Below, in pieces: positions 51,398 through 59,684 of a stretch of DNA of 62,068 bases. The stretch covers positions 1-62,068 of the forward strand of contig CALMPI010000039.1 of assembly GCA_937872175.1 (NCBI GenBank), read 5' to 3'. The notes under the pieces were generated by a model, which saw nothing but the letters and a program-made list of their open reading frames with translations, did no database searches and had not been told where the DNA came from. The DNA comes from an uncultured Flavobacteriales bacterium (GTDB lineage Bacteria > Bacteroidota > Bacteroidia > Flavobacteriales_F > PHOS-HE28). Within the stretch, counting starts at the first letter, position 1. Each line of letters starts with the position of its first letter. A program made the translations under genes and the position numbers.

Positions 51398-51475
51398 GTC
51401 GGCATCCCGCAATGGTGATGCCGGTCCGGTGCGTGCATCGGCCGCACCCTTGATCCGAACCCCAACCCAACCATC

Positions 51476-53170
51476 ATGAAGAAGGCTGTACTCTTTTCCA
51501 CCTTCGCGGCCCTGGCCTCGTTCCAGAGCGTCGCCCAATGCCCGCCGGGCGAGACGCAGGTCACGATGACCATCGTCACCGACGCCTACGGTTCCGAGAC
51601 CACGTGGGAGGTCACCGGCCCGGGCGGTTCTCCGGTCTACGGTTCCGGTGGACCGTACCAGGACCAGTCCGGCGCGGGCGAATACCCCCAGACGCCCGTG
51701 AGCTTCTGCGTGCCTGATGGCACGGTGCTGACGATCACCGTGGAGGACAGCTACGGCGACGGCATGTGCTGCTTGTACGGTGACGGCAGCTGGACGATCT
51801 CGGTCGGCGGCACGGACGTCGCCACCGGCGGCTCCTTCGGCAGCAGCCAGTCCGCGAACGTGGTGCTGGGCACCGATCTGGGCATCTCCACCCTGGGCGT
51901 TCCCGTGGTGATCGCCCAAGGCAACACCACCATCACCGGAACGGTGACCAACGCGGGCATCACGGCCATCAGCGGCTTCACCCTGGACTACGCCGTGGAC
52001 GGCGGTGCGCCCGTGAGCCAGAACTTCAGCGCCACCGTGCAGCCGGGTTCGAGCTACACCTACACCTTCACCACACCGTGGAACGCCACGGTGGGCAGCC
52101 ACACCATCGAGTTGACGCTCTCCGGCGTGAACGGTGATCTCTTCGCAGGTAACAATACCCTCAGCAGCAACGTGGGTGTGGCCACCCAGAGCGTGCAGCG
52201 CACCGTGCTCGTCGAGGAGTTCACCTCCAGCACCTGCCCGCCCTGTGCCAGCTACAACACCACGTTCGACCCCCTGCTGGGCAGCCTGAACACGAACGAT
52301 GCAGGCTCCAACTACGCCGCCATCAAGTACCAGATGAACTGGCCCAGCCCCGGTAACGACCCCAGCTACAACCCCGACGGCAACGCGCGGAAATCCTACT
52401 ACGGGGTCACCGGTATTCCGGACGTGTTCCTCGATGGCCGCGCGGAAGCGAACGGCTTCATCAACAACAGCGGCAACCTGGCCACCGAAGCCTCCAAGCC
52501 CGCCTTCGTGAACGTGGACATCACCTACGCCCTCACCGGCTTCGACCTCACGGCCAACGTGACGGTGAACTCCTATGCCGACTTCGCCGGCACCTACAAA
52601 CTGCACATTGCGGCCACCGAGGACTTCTACACCTTCTCCGGCAACACCACCGGCCAGGACGAGTACCACTACGCCCAGCGCAAGATGATGCCGAACGCCC
52701 AAGGCACCACGGTGAACCTCACGGCCGGCGGGACGGAGACCATCTCCCACACCTACACCTTCACCGAAGGCGGTCCGGCCCAGGGCAACTACAACCTGTG
52801 GGGCACCCTGGACGGCGTGACGCTGGTGGCCTTCGTGCAGAACAGCACCACCAAGGAGATCCTGCAGGCCGACTTCGTGAACGTGGTGGCCACGGGCGTG
52901 GAGGAGAACGTGCTGGACAACAGCCTGCGTGTATTCCCCAACCCGAGCAACGGCGTGGTGAACGTGGCGTTCGACCTGCCCAGCGGCCAGCAGGCCTCTT
53001 TGGAGGTGACGAACGTGCTGGGTGAAGTGGTGTACACCACCAGCCGTAGCATCGGCGCCGGTGCCCAGCGCGAGGTGGTCGACCTCAGCACCCTCACCAA
53101 CGGCGTGTACTACATGACCATCACCGCGGGCGACCTGAAGAGCACCCGTAAAGTGACCTTGAACAAGTAA
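51476..53170 (+). CDS. secreted Omp28-domain protein with type IX sorting domain
   Basis: The 564-residue protein has a signal peptide (MKKAVLFSTFAALASFQSVAQ). Residues about 25-125 form a beta domain with cysteine pairs (VTITVEDSYGDGMCCLYGDG-like). A CARDB-like domain follows (TITGTVTNAGITAISGFTLD). From about 240 comes a thioredoxin-like Omp28 module: VLVEEFTSSTCPPCASYNTT carries a CPPC motif, and GVTGIPDVFLDGRAE is the cis-Pro region. The C-terminus (RVFPNPSNGVVNVAFDLP, then NGVYYMTITAGDLKSTRKV) is the sorting domain. The CPPC motif suggests extracellular thiol-redox or isomerase activity, which is inferred. It is the first gene of a cluster running to 56360. Confidence 0.9.
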   Translation: MKKAVLFSTFAALASFQSVAQCPPGETQVTMTIVTDAYGSETTWEVTGPGGSPVYGSGGPYQDQSGAGEYPQTPVSFCVPDGTVLTITVEDSYGDGMCCLYGDGSWTISVGGTDVATGGSFGSSQSANVVLGTDLGISTLGVPVVIAQGNTTITGTVTNAGITAISGFTLDYAVDGGAPVSQNFSATVQPGSSYTYTFTTPWNATVGSHTIELTLSGVNGDLFAGNNTLSSNVGVATQSVQRTVLVEEFTSSTCPPCASYNTTFDPLLGSLNTNDAGSNYAAIKYQMNWPSPGNDPSYNPDGNARKSYYGVTGIPDVFLDGRAEANGFINNSGNLATEASKPAFVNVDITYALTGFDLTANVTVNSYADFAGTYKLHIAATEDFYTFSGNTTGQDEYHYAQRKMMPNAQGTTVNLTAGGTETISHTYTFTEGGPAQGNYNLWGTLDGVTLVAFVQNSTTKEILQADFVNVVATGVEENVLDNSLRVFPNPSNGVVNVAFDLPSGQQASLEVTNVLGEVVYTTSRSIGAGAQREVVDLSTLTNGVYYMTITAGDLKSTRKVTLNK

Positions 53171-53185
53171 GCGAACGGTGATCCG

Positions 53186-53235
53186 GGAAGGTCGGCGGTC
53201 TGGTGCGGGATCTGCATCCGATCGCCGACCTTTCC
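53186..53235 (+). terminator. long-loop hairpin between the Omp28-type and TlpA-like genes
   Basis: GGAAGGTCGGCG (53186-53197) pairs with CGCCGACCTTTCC (53223-53235) with one bulge, loop about 25 nt. No U tract follows, so it may be an mRNA-processing or attenuating structure rather than a full terminator. Confidence 0.45.
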
Positions 53236-53261
53236 ATTCCCGTTCCAAACACCCACACCTC

Positions 53262-53753
53262 ATGAGGATCTTCCTGATCGCCCTGGCCCTGTTCGCGGCC
53301 CCGGCCCTGCTGACCGCCCAAAGCCGCATCCCCTCCGTCACCCTCCAATCCCTGGACGGCAAGAAGGTGGACACCAAGACCTGGAGCAATGACGGCAAGC
53401 CGATCATCGTCAACTTCTGGGCGACCTGGTGCGCGCCCTGCAAACGCGAGCTCACCGCCATCGCCGACAAGTACGCCACCTGGCAGAAGGAGACGGGCGT
53501 GAAGCTCATCGCCGTCAGCATCGACGACGCCCGCAGCATGGCCCGCGTCGCCCCCTACGTCAATGGACAGGACTGGGACTATGAGTTCTTCCTGGACCCC
53601 AACGGCGACCTCAAGCGCGCCCTCAACGTCAACAACATCCCGCACACCTTCCTGGTGAACGGCAAGGGCGAGATCGTGTACCAGCACAACAACTACGAGC
53701 CGGGCGATGAGAACGAGCTCTACCAGAAGGTGAAGGAGGCCGCCGGTAAATAA
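53262..53753 (+). CDS. TlpA/ResA-like thioredoxin-fold protein
   Basis: The 163 residues from ATG 53262 have a signal peptide (MRIFLIALALFAAPALLTAQ) and a single thioredoxin fold of the TlpA type: PIIVNFWATWCAPCKREL with the redox pair Cys57 and Cys60, KLIAVSIDDARSM, and the cis-Pro segment NNIPHTFLVNGKGEIVY. It is probably a periplasmic disulfide reductase. It is 4 bp upstream of the DUF6029 gene and within the cluster encoding two Omp28-type thioredoxin-like proteins, suggesting a shared redox role outside the cytosol. Confidence 0.93.
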   Translation: MRIFLIALALFAAPALLTAQSRIPSVTLQSLDGKKVDTKTWSNDGKPIIVNFWATWCAPCKRELTAIADKYATWQKETGVKLIAVSIDDARSMARVAPYVNGQDWDYEFFLDPNGDLKRALNVNNIPHTFLVNGKGEIVYQHNNYEPGDENELYQKVKEAAGK

Positions 53754-53757
53754 AGCG

Positions 53758-55500
53758 ATGCACATCGGTCATCCCCGCCGCGTTGCGGCCATCGCCCTTT
53801 CCGCGGCCTGGTGCGCCTTGGGCACCCCCGGCTCCGCCCAACAGCTGCCCGAGGTGCACGGCAACTTCAGCGCCGACGGCCAGTACTACAACGACGATCC
53901 GGACATCGGTGCCGTCCCCCCGCCCCAGACCTGGGGCTTCAACGCGTGGGGCAACGTGGTGATGACCGTGGGCCGCTTCCAGGCCGGGCTGCGGCTGGAG
54001 AGCTACGAGCCCTCCCTGCTCGGCTACCCCGCCGGCACCCCCTATAAGGGCAGCGGCATCGGCTACCGCTACATCAACTACCACCAGGCCGACCTCGACG
54101 TCACCGTCGGCAACTTCTTCGAACAGTTCGGCCAGGGCATGGTGTTCCGCAGCTACGAGGAACGCTACCTCGGTGTGGACAACGCCATGGACGGTGTGCG
54201 CGTGAAGTACCGGCCATTGCCCGGCCTCTACCTCAAGGGCGTGATGGGCCGCATGCGCTTGGCCTTCGACGATGGCACCGTCAAAGGCGAAGGCCTGGTG
54301 CGCGGCGCCGATGCCGAGCTCAGCATCAGCGAGCTCGATTCCGCCTGGAGCCACAACTGGAACCTCATCCTCGGCGGCAGCTTCGTCAGCAAGTACCAGA
54401 CCGCCGCCTCGCAGCTGGTGACCCAGCCCGATGGCAGCGTGGCCCAGCTGGAGATGCCCGCCAACGTGGGCGCGTGGGCCGGCCGCCTCAACTTCACCAG
54501 CCCGCGGTGGAACGTGTACGCCGAGTATGCCTACAAGATCAACGACCCCAACCGGCGCAACAACTACATCTACAAGCCGGGCCAGGGCCTGTTGGTCAAC
54601 GCCACCTACTCCACGAAGGGCCTTGGCGTGAGCGTGGGTGCGCACTCCTACGACAACATGCTCTACCAGAGCGCCCGCAACGCACCCACGCCGTTCGACC
54701 TCAACATCAACTTCCTGCCGCCGCTCACCAAGCAGCACACTTACAACCTGCCCGCCACCCTCTACCCCTACGCCACCCAGCCCAACGGGGAGGTGAGCTA
54801 CCAGGGCGAGGTGTTCTACAAGTTCAAGAAGGGCACACCCCTGGGCGGCAAGTACGGCACCAAGATCGCCCTCAACGGCAGCACCGCCGTGGGCCTGGAC
54901 ACCACCGGCGTGGACCTGCTCACCGACAGCGCCCGCACCGGCTACCGTTCCAGCCTGTTCGCCGGTAACTACAGCATCGACGGCAAGTACTTCACCGACC
55001 TCAACGTGGAGCTGCGCAAGCGCGTGTCCGAGACCTGGGAGCTCGCCCTCACCTACCTCTACTTCGAGTACGACATCGACGTCATCCAGGGCAAGCCCGG
55101 CAAGCCGCTCGTCTTCGCCGACATGGTGGTGCTGGAGGGCCTTCACAACTTCAACGACCGCACCTCCCTGCGCTTCGAGGTGCAGCACCTGTGGACCAAG
55201 CAGGACCTGGGCAACTGGGCCACCGCCGTGGCCGAGCTCACCTTCAGTCCACACTGGTTCGTGGCCGCGCAGGACCAGTACAACTACGAGACCTTCGGCA
55301 GCACCTTCATCAAGGACGGCAAGGAGGTGCCGGCCGAGCGCACCCACTACCCCATCGGCTCGGTGGGCTACATCCGCGGTGGCAACCGCTTCCAGGTGAA
55401 CTACGGCCGCCAGCGCGCCGGCATCTTCTGCGTGGGCGGCGTGTGCCGCCAGGTGCCTGCCGCCAACGGCCTCACCGTGTCCATCACCAGCACCTTCTGA
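53758..55500 (+). CDS. DUF6029-family outer-membrane beta-barrel protein
   Basis: The 580-residue protein has a signal peptide (ending near PGSAQ) and begins QQLPEVHGNFSADGQYYNDD, the DUF6029 start. Repeated amphipathic strands with aromatic turns (YRYINYHQADLDVTVGNFFE, RWNVYAEYAYKINDPN, and LALTYLYFEYDID) and a final strand ending in Phe (LTVSITSTF) indicate an outer-membrane barrel. The family is frequent next to TlpA- and Omp28-like genes in Bacteroidota; function unknown, possibly a channel for their substrates. It is followed 2 bp later by the Omp28 lipoprotein gene. Confidence 0.9.
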   Translation: MHIGHPRRVAAIALSAAWCALGTPGSAQQLPEVHGNFSADGQYYNDDPDIGAVPPPQTWGFNAWGNVVMTVGRFQAGLRLESYEPSLLGYPAGTPYKGSGIGYRYINYHQADLDVTVGNFFEQFGQGMVFRSYEERYLGVDNAMDGVRVKYRPLPGLYLKGVMGRMRLAFDDGTVKGEGLVRGADAELSISELDSAWSHNWNLILGGSFVSKYQTAASQLVTQPDGSVAQLEMPANVGAWAGRLNFTSPRWNVYAEYAYKINDPNRRNNYIYKPGQGLLVNATYSTKGLGVSVGAHSYDNMLYQSARNAPTPFDLNINFLPPLTKQHTYNLPATLYPYATQPNGEVSYQGEVFYKFKKGTPLGGKYGTKIALNGSTAVGLDTTGVDLLTDSARTGYRSSLFAGNYSIDGKYFTDLNVELRKRVSETWELALTYLYFEYDIDVIQGKPGKPLVFADMVVLEGLHNFNDRTSLRFEVQHLWTKQDLGNWATAVAELTFSPHWFVAAQDQYNYETFGSTFIKDGKEVPAERTHYPIGSVGYIRGGNRFQVNYGRQRAGIFCVGGVCRQVPAANGLTVSITSTF

Positions 55501-55502
55501 CC

Positions 55503-56360
55503 ATGCGCTCCATGCGACCCCTTCACGCCCTGGCGCTCGTGCTCGCCCTCCCCTTCACCGCCTGCGACAAGGTGGAACAACCGTACGAGACCGTCCAGGA
55601 CGGCGGCGGCAACGGCGGGGATGCCGTGGTGCGCAAGGTGCTGTTGGAGGACATGACCGGCCACCGCTGCAACAACTGCCCCGCCGCCGCTGCACAGGCC
55701 ACGGCGCTGCAGGCCATCCACGGGGAGAACCTCGTGGTCATCGCCGTGCATTGCGTCAACGGCTTCGCCGCACCCCTGCCGCCCATCGGCGACAACATCC
55801 TGGACAGCGACCACCGCACCCCCGAGGGCACCGCCTACGAAAGCGCCTTCGGCATCACCTTCCTGCCCACCGGCCTCATCAGCCGGCGCCCGTTCAACAG
55901 CGTGCTGCAGATCAGCGATGGGGACTGGGGTGAGGCGGTCAACGCCATCATCGGCGACAGCACCGCCTTCCACCTCTGGTTCGATGCCCTCACCGTCGGG
56001 GGCGGCTCGGTCTCCACCACCGTCAAGCTCGCCCTCCTCGGCCCTGTCACCGGCGACCACAACCTGGTGGTGGCCCTCACCGAGGACCACATCATCGACT
56101 GGCAGATCGACGTGAACGCCACCCCCCCTGAGGTGCCCGATTATGAGCACCGCCACATGCTGCGCGGCAACCTCAACGGCACCTGGGGTGTGCCTGCCAT
56201 CGTGGGCAGCGCCGCCGCCGGCGACACCCTCACCTTCACCTACTCCGATCCGCTGCCGGCCAGCGTGCTGAACCCCGACAACTGCGCCCTGGTGGCCTAC
56301 GTCTACGATGCCGCCACCAAGGAGGTGATGCAGGTGGAGGAGCGCAAGTTCCAGCCCTGA
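55503..56360 (+). CDS. Omp28-family outer-membrane lipoprotein
   Basis: The 285 residues from ATG 55503 (a second ATG at 55512 is possible) have a lipoprotein signal (LHALALVLALPFTACDK) with Cys at the TAC|D lipobox. The Omp28 module reads KVLLEDMTGHRCNNCPAAAA with a CNNC thioredoxin-like motif, then VVIAVHCVNGF and GITFLPTGLISRRPF at the cis-Pro position. The C-terminal part is a beta domain. No sorting domain, so it is anchored by lipid. It closes the 51476-56360 cluster. An open frame about 100 codons longer upstream is an overlap with the DUF6029 gene. Confidence 0.92.
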   Translation: MRSMRPLHALALVLALPFTACDKVEQPYETVQDGGGNGGDAVVRKVLLEDMTGHRCNNCPAAAAQATALQAIHGENLVVIAVHCVNGFAAPLPPIGDNILDSDHRTPEGTAYESAFGITFLPTGLISRRPFNSVLQISDGDWGEAVNAIIGDSTAFHLWFDALTVGGGSVSTTVKLALLGPVTGDHNLVVALTEDHIIDWQIDVNATPPEVPDYEHRHMLRGNLNGTWGVPAIVGSAAAGDTLTFTYSDPLPASVLNPDNCALVAYVYDAATKEVMQVEERKFQP

Positions 56361-56539
56361 GCCACCCGTCCGGCCCGGCCCCTCACAAGGATCCCTCCGC
56401 GTGGCCCGTTGTTTGTGGCCGGGGCGCCCGTTCGCGTTGTGGAAAACTGTTCGAGGCTTCACTGCGTGCTCACCCGATCCGACGACTTACCTTCAGGCTC
56501 GCGTTCCCCCGAACCGACCGCTTGATCAACCGATTCGTG

Positions 56540-56755
56540 ATGATGGACCAGGGAAGGAAGATGATGGAGCTCAGCAAGCAGGTGCTCCAGAAGGTCAGCT
56601 TTGACCGCCGGCTGTTCACCAAGGAACTCATCAAGGCCCGACGATGGCTCGGCCAGCACGATCAGCTCGTGCTGAAAGCCTGGTGCCTGGCCACCTTCGG
56701 CCACATGTACAAGGATGTGATCCTGGAGGTCTTCAAGACCACCATGCGAAGCTGA
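56540..56755 (+). CDS. conserved small hypothetical protein
   Basis: The 71 residues from ATG 56540 (56543 also possible, and TTG 56522 would add six) are helical and basic: MMDQGRKMMELSKQVLQKVS, then FDRRLFTKELIKARRWL, LVLKAWCLATFGHMYKDVI and a short tail. I recall similar short proteins in Flavobacteriia with K-x-x-L-x-K-V-S-F-D and KAWCLATFG, always uncharacterised. There is no signal peptide. It stands alone between the Omp28 cluster and queG. The 56361-56539 gap shows only a weak TACCTTCA promoter-like word near 56489. Confidence 0.75.
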   Translation: MMDQGRKMMELSKQVLQKVSFDRRLFTKELIKARRWLGQHDQLVLKAWCLATFGHMYKDVILEVFKTTMRS

Positions 56756-56770
56756 CGCGGCCACGCCCGG

Positions 56771-57700
56771 TCAGTCCGCCGATCGCCGCAGGAACTCCAG
56801 GTTCCGGCGCAGACCGCTGTATTTGGTGCGCTTCACCGCGCTGCCCTCGAACAGGCGGTCGAAAACCACCTCGGTCAATCCGTGCCATTCATCCCTCGTC
56901 AGGGCCATCACCTCCGGCCGCGGGGTGAACTGGGGCTCGGCATGCGGCGTGGCGAAGCGGTTCCACGGGCACACCGCCTGGCAGATGTCGCAGCCGAAGG
57001 CCCAGCCCGCCAGCTTGCCGGTGAACTCCTGCGGGATCGCCTCCTTCAGCTCGATGGTGAGGTGGCTGATGCAGCGCGCACCATCCACGCCGTAGGGCGT
57101 GATGGCCTCCGTGGGGCAGGCGTCGATGCACCGGCGACAGGTGCCGCAATGGTCCGTGGCCGGCGCATCGGGCGCCAGCTCCAGGTCCGTGATCAACTCG
57201 CAGAGGAAGAACCAGCTGCCCGTGCCCTGCCGGATCACGTTGCTGTGCTTACCCCGCCAGCCCAGGCCCGCACGCTCGGCCCACGCCTTCTCCAGCACCG
57301 GCGCGCTGTCCACGAAGGCCCGCAGCTCCACCCCGCCGAACGCCTCCACCATGAAGGCCATCAGCGGCTTCAACCGCTGCTTCAGCACCTTGTGGTAGTC
57401 GCGGCCGTAGGCGTAGGTGCTCAGCCTGGGCGCCTCGGGATCCTGTTGTTGCGGAGGCGTGTGGTAATTGAAGGCCAGGCTGACCACGCTCCGCGCACCA
57501 GGCACCAATTTCGTAGGGTCCAGCCGCAGGTCGAAGTGGCGCTCCATGTAGCCCATGCTGCCGTGCCTGCCCTGCCGCAGCCACTGCTCCAACCGCGGCG
57601 CCTCCTCCTCCAGAAAGCCTGCCCGCGCCACCCCGCACGCAAGAAAGCCCAGCTCGTGCGCCTTGCGCTTGATGGCCTCCGAGCGGGCATCCGCATCCAT
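56771..57700 (-). CDS. queG: epoxyqueuosine reductase
   Basis: The 309-residue enzyme performs the last step of queuosine biosynthesis, reducing epoxyqueuosine in tRNA with cobalamin. Two ferredoxin-type 4Fe-4S motifs are present, CGTCRRCIDACP and CDICQAVCPWN. VELRAFVDSAPVLEKAWAER holds the catalytic Asp and GLGWRGKHSN follows. It begins MDADARSEAIKRKAHELGFL at ATG 57698-57700, with TACCTTGC 4 nt upstream. Full-length for the bacterial QueG without the extra HEAT domain. Confidence 0.96.
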   Translation of the reverse strand: MDADARSEAIKRKAHELGFLACGVARAGFLEEEAPRLEQWLRQGRHGSMGYMERHFDLRLDPTKLVPGARSVVSLAFNYHTPPQQQDPEAPRLSTYAYGRDYHKVLKQRLKPLMAFMVEAFGGVELRAFVDSAPVLEKAWAERAGLGWRGKHSNVIRQGTGSWFFLCELITDLELAPDAPATDHCGTCRRCIDACPTEAITPYGVDGARCISHLTIELKEAIPQEFTGKLAGWAFGCDICQAVCPWNRFATPHAEPQFTPRPEVMALTRDEWHGLTEVVFDRLFEGSAVKRTKYSGLRRNLEFLRRSAD

Positions 57701-57704
57701 GCGG

Positions 57705-57712
57705 GCAAGGTA
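57705..57712 (-). promoter_or_regulatory. -7-like element (TACCTTGC) 4 nt from the queG start
   Basis: It matches TAnnTTTG at 6 of 8 positions on the minus strand and has the same 4-nt gap to the ATG as in ruvB and deoC. Confidence 0.4.
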
Positions 57713-57741
57713 GCCGCCGCCACGCGCCTCCGCGCCGGCCG

Positions 57742-59493
57742 TCAGAACACGGGGACCTGTGAACGCGTTCCCGTAGGAACCGTACCGCCCACCACGTTCA
57801 ACACCGCGTCGCGGTCGTTGGCGCTGCCGGCGTACTTCACCTGGCCGTCCATGTTCACGTCCTCGCGCCGGTACTGGCCGCTCAGGACGGCCGTGGGCAC
57901 CGTGCCGCCGATCGCCGTCAGGATCGGGTCACGGTCGTTGGAGTTGCCGGTGTACTTCACCACCTTGTCGCCGCTCACATCGCCCATCGGCAGCAGGCGC
58001 TTCCCGCTCGCGGTCACGCTCACCGCCACCATGTTCAGTTGCGTGGTGCCGGGGTACAGGATGTCGATGGTGGTGGGGCCGTTGCCGAAGGGCTGCGACG
58101 CGAAGTTGATCACCGCCAGGTGGTTGCGATGCCGCACGGCCACCTTGTAGGAGCCCCGCGCCACACGCAAGGTCAGCAGCGTATCGCCCGTGGTGCTGAT
58201 CACGCGGCCGTTGCGGCGCACCAGCGCCGGCATGCTCTGCACCAGCGTGCCCGGCATGCCCCCCTGGCGCACCTCCACCACCACCCAGTCCACGATGGCC
58301 GTGGGGCCCGTGGTGGTGAAGAAGGAGGACGGCACGCTCAGCGGGGTGTTGTTGAACACGTAGCTGTAGCCCAGCGCCGTGTAGGGTTCGGTGAGCGGCA
58401 GCAGGCCTTGGGCGCGCAGGTCATCGCGCATCAACCCGGAGCTCTCGTTCCATGCGCCCTGCAACCCGGCGAACAGGCGCACGCTCGGCGGCGGGATGTA
58501 GCAGCTGCTTCCCGTGGCGCACAGCGCAGGCGTGAACCCGAAGTTGCCGGGCGACAGGTTCAAGGTGGGCGGCAGGTTGGGCAAACAGGAGAACAGGCTT
58601 CCTGTGCACACCAGCCAATTCATGTTCTGGGGCAGCCACGGCAGACAGGGCAACTGGGTATTGGACATGCTCAGGCTGAGCAGGCCTGCGGGCAGCTCCA
58701 CGATGCCGTTGGTCAGCGGGTTGTTGCTGAGCGTGAGCTGCGTGAGGCCCGATCCGCTCAGGTCCACGGTGTGGATCTGGTTGTGGCCCACGTCCAGCTC
58801 CAGCGTGTTCGCCGGTACCTCGGCCGTCTGCAAGGTGGTGAGCTGATTGTGGTGTGCCAGCAAATAGCCGGAATAGATCAACACGTCCGGGAGGCCGGTG
58901 AGCGCATTGTTCGACACGTCCAGGTAGAACAGCTGGAGCCCCGCGAGGCCGGGGGCGTTCCCGGTGAGGCCGTTGTACGCCAGCTTCACCGTGGTCAGCG
59001 TGATCGGCGGAGTGCCCGTGAACGATCCGATCTGGTTGTTGTCCCCGTTGAAGCTCGAGAGCGCACACGAGCTGCACCAGGTCACGGAGCTCAGCTGGTT
59101 GCCTTGCACGTACAGGGCCTGCACGCTGTTGGGCACGAGGCCGTCCATGAACAGGTTGCCGCTCAACAGGCAGCCGCTCAAGGACACGAGCAGCACATTG
59201 GGCGGGGTGTACACACCGCTCTTCGGAATGGGGTTGTTATCCGCGTACAGGGCTTGCGCGTTCGCGAACGCCTGAACGCCGTTCAGGTCGGCTATGCCGC
59301 TGTTCTGCAGATACAGTTCCGTGGCGGCCTGCACGCCCGGATGGTTCTCGTCCACGAAGTTGCCCACCAGGGCCCCCGGGTAGTTCGCCGCGATCCATGC
59401 GCGCAAGTTGGCATCGGGCACGTTCCACAAGGCGTGCGCCGGAGCGGCCAGAAGCAGAACGGTCAGAACGGGGAGGCGCATGAGGCGGTGCAT
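57742..59493 (-). CDS. secreted leucine-rich repeat protein with C-terminal VKYxGxxNDRD repeats
   Basis: The 583 residues from ATG 59491-59493 begin with a signal peptide (MHRLMRLPVLTVLLLAAPAHA). Residues about 60-290 are leucine-rich repeats (VQALYVQGNQLSSV, LQLFYLDVSNNALTGLPDVL, LELDVGHNQIHTVDLSGSG and LTQLTLSNNPLTNGI). A beta-rich region follows, and the tail has two copies of a dockerin-like Asp-rich unit: VSGDKVVKYTGNSNDRDPIL and VNMDGQVKYAGSANDRDAVL. In Bacteroidota this tail occurs in adhesin or hemagglutinin-like proteins. No ordinary type A sorting domain is visible; export may use a different C-terminal signal. It is divergent from the methyltransferase gene at 59685. Confidence 0.87.
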   Translation of the reverse strand: MHRLMRLPVLTVLLLAAPAHALWNVPDANLRAWIAANYPGALVGNFVDENHPGVQAATELYLQNSGIADLNGVQAFANAQALYADNNPIPKSGVYTPPNVLLVSLSGCLLSGNLFMDGLVPNSVQALYVQGNQLSSVTWCSSCALSSFNGDNNQIGSFTGTPPITLTTVKLAYNGLTGNAPGLAGLQLFYLDVSNNALTGLPDVLIYSGYLLAHHNQLTTLQTAEVPANTLELDVGHNQIHTVDLSGSGLTQLTLSNNPLTNGIVELPAGLLSLSMSNTQLPCLPWLPQNMNWLVCTGSLFSCLPNLPPTLNLSPGNFGFTPALCATGSSCYIPPPSVRLFAGLQGAWNESSGLMRDDLRAQGLLPLTEPYTALGYSYVFNNTPLSVPSSFFTTTGPTAIVDWVVVEVRQGGMPGTLVQSMPALVRRNGRVISTTGDTLLTLRVARGSYKVAVRHRNHLAVINFASQPFGNGPTTIDILYPGTTQLNMVAVSVTASGKRLLPMGDVSGDKVVKYTGNSNDRDPILTAIGGTVPTAVLSGQYRREDVNMDGQVKYAGSANDRDAVLNVVGGTVPTGTRSQVPVF

Positions 59494-59596
59494 GGTGGTC
59501 CCATGACGTACACCCTTGAAAAAGGATGCCCCTGCATCGTTCGTCCGACCGGCGTTCCTTCGGATCCACATCGTGCCGGGAGCGAACGCCGTGGAA

Positions 59597-59652
59597 GGCA
59601 GGAGGCTGGCGGCAGGAGGCCGGTGGCCGGTGGCTTGTGGCCGGAGGCCGGG
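59597..59652 (+). repeat. 7-bp tandem repeat array (eight GGCNGGN units)
   Basis: Units in order: GGCAGGA, GGCTGGC, GGCAGGA, GGCCGGT x2, GGCTTGT, GGCCGGA, GGCCGGG. It lies between two divergent genes, 33 bp before the methyltransferase start. Unit length and degeneracy resemble the GAAAGNN arrays at the cysD-cysN insertion. Confidence 0.88.
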
Positions 59653-59684
59653 GGGCTTGGACCATCCTTCCCGACCTTTACCCC

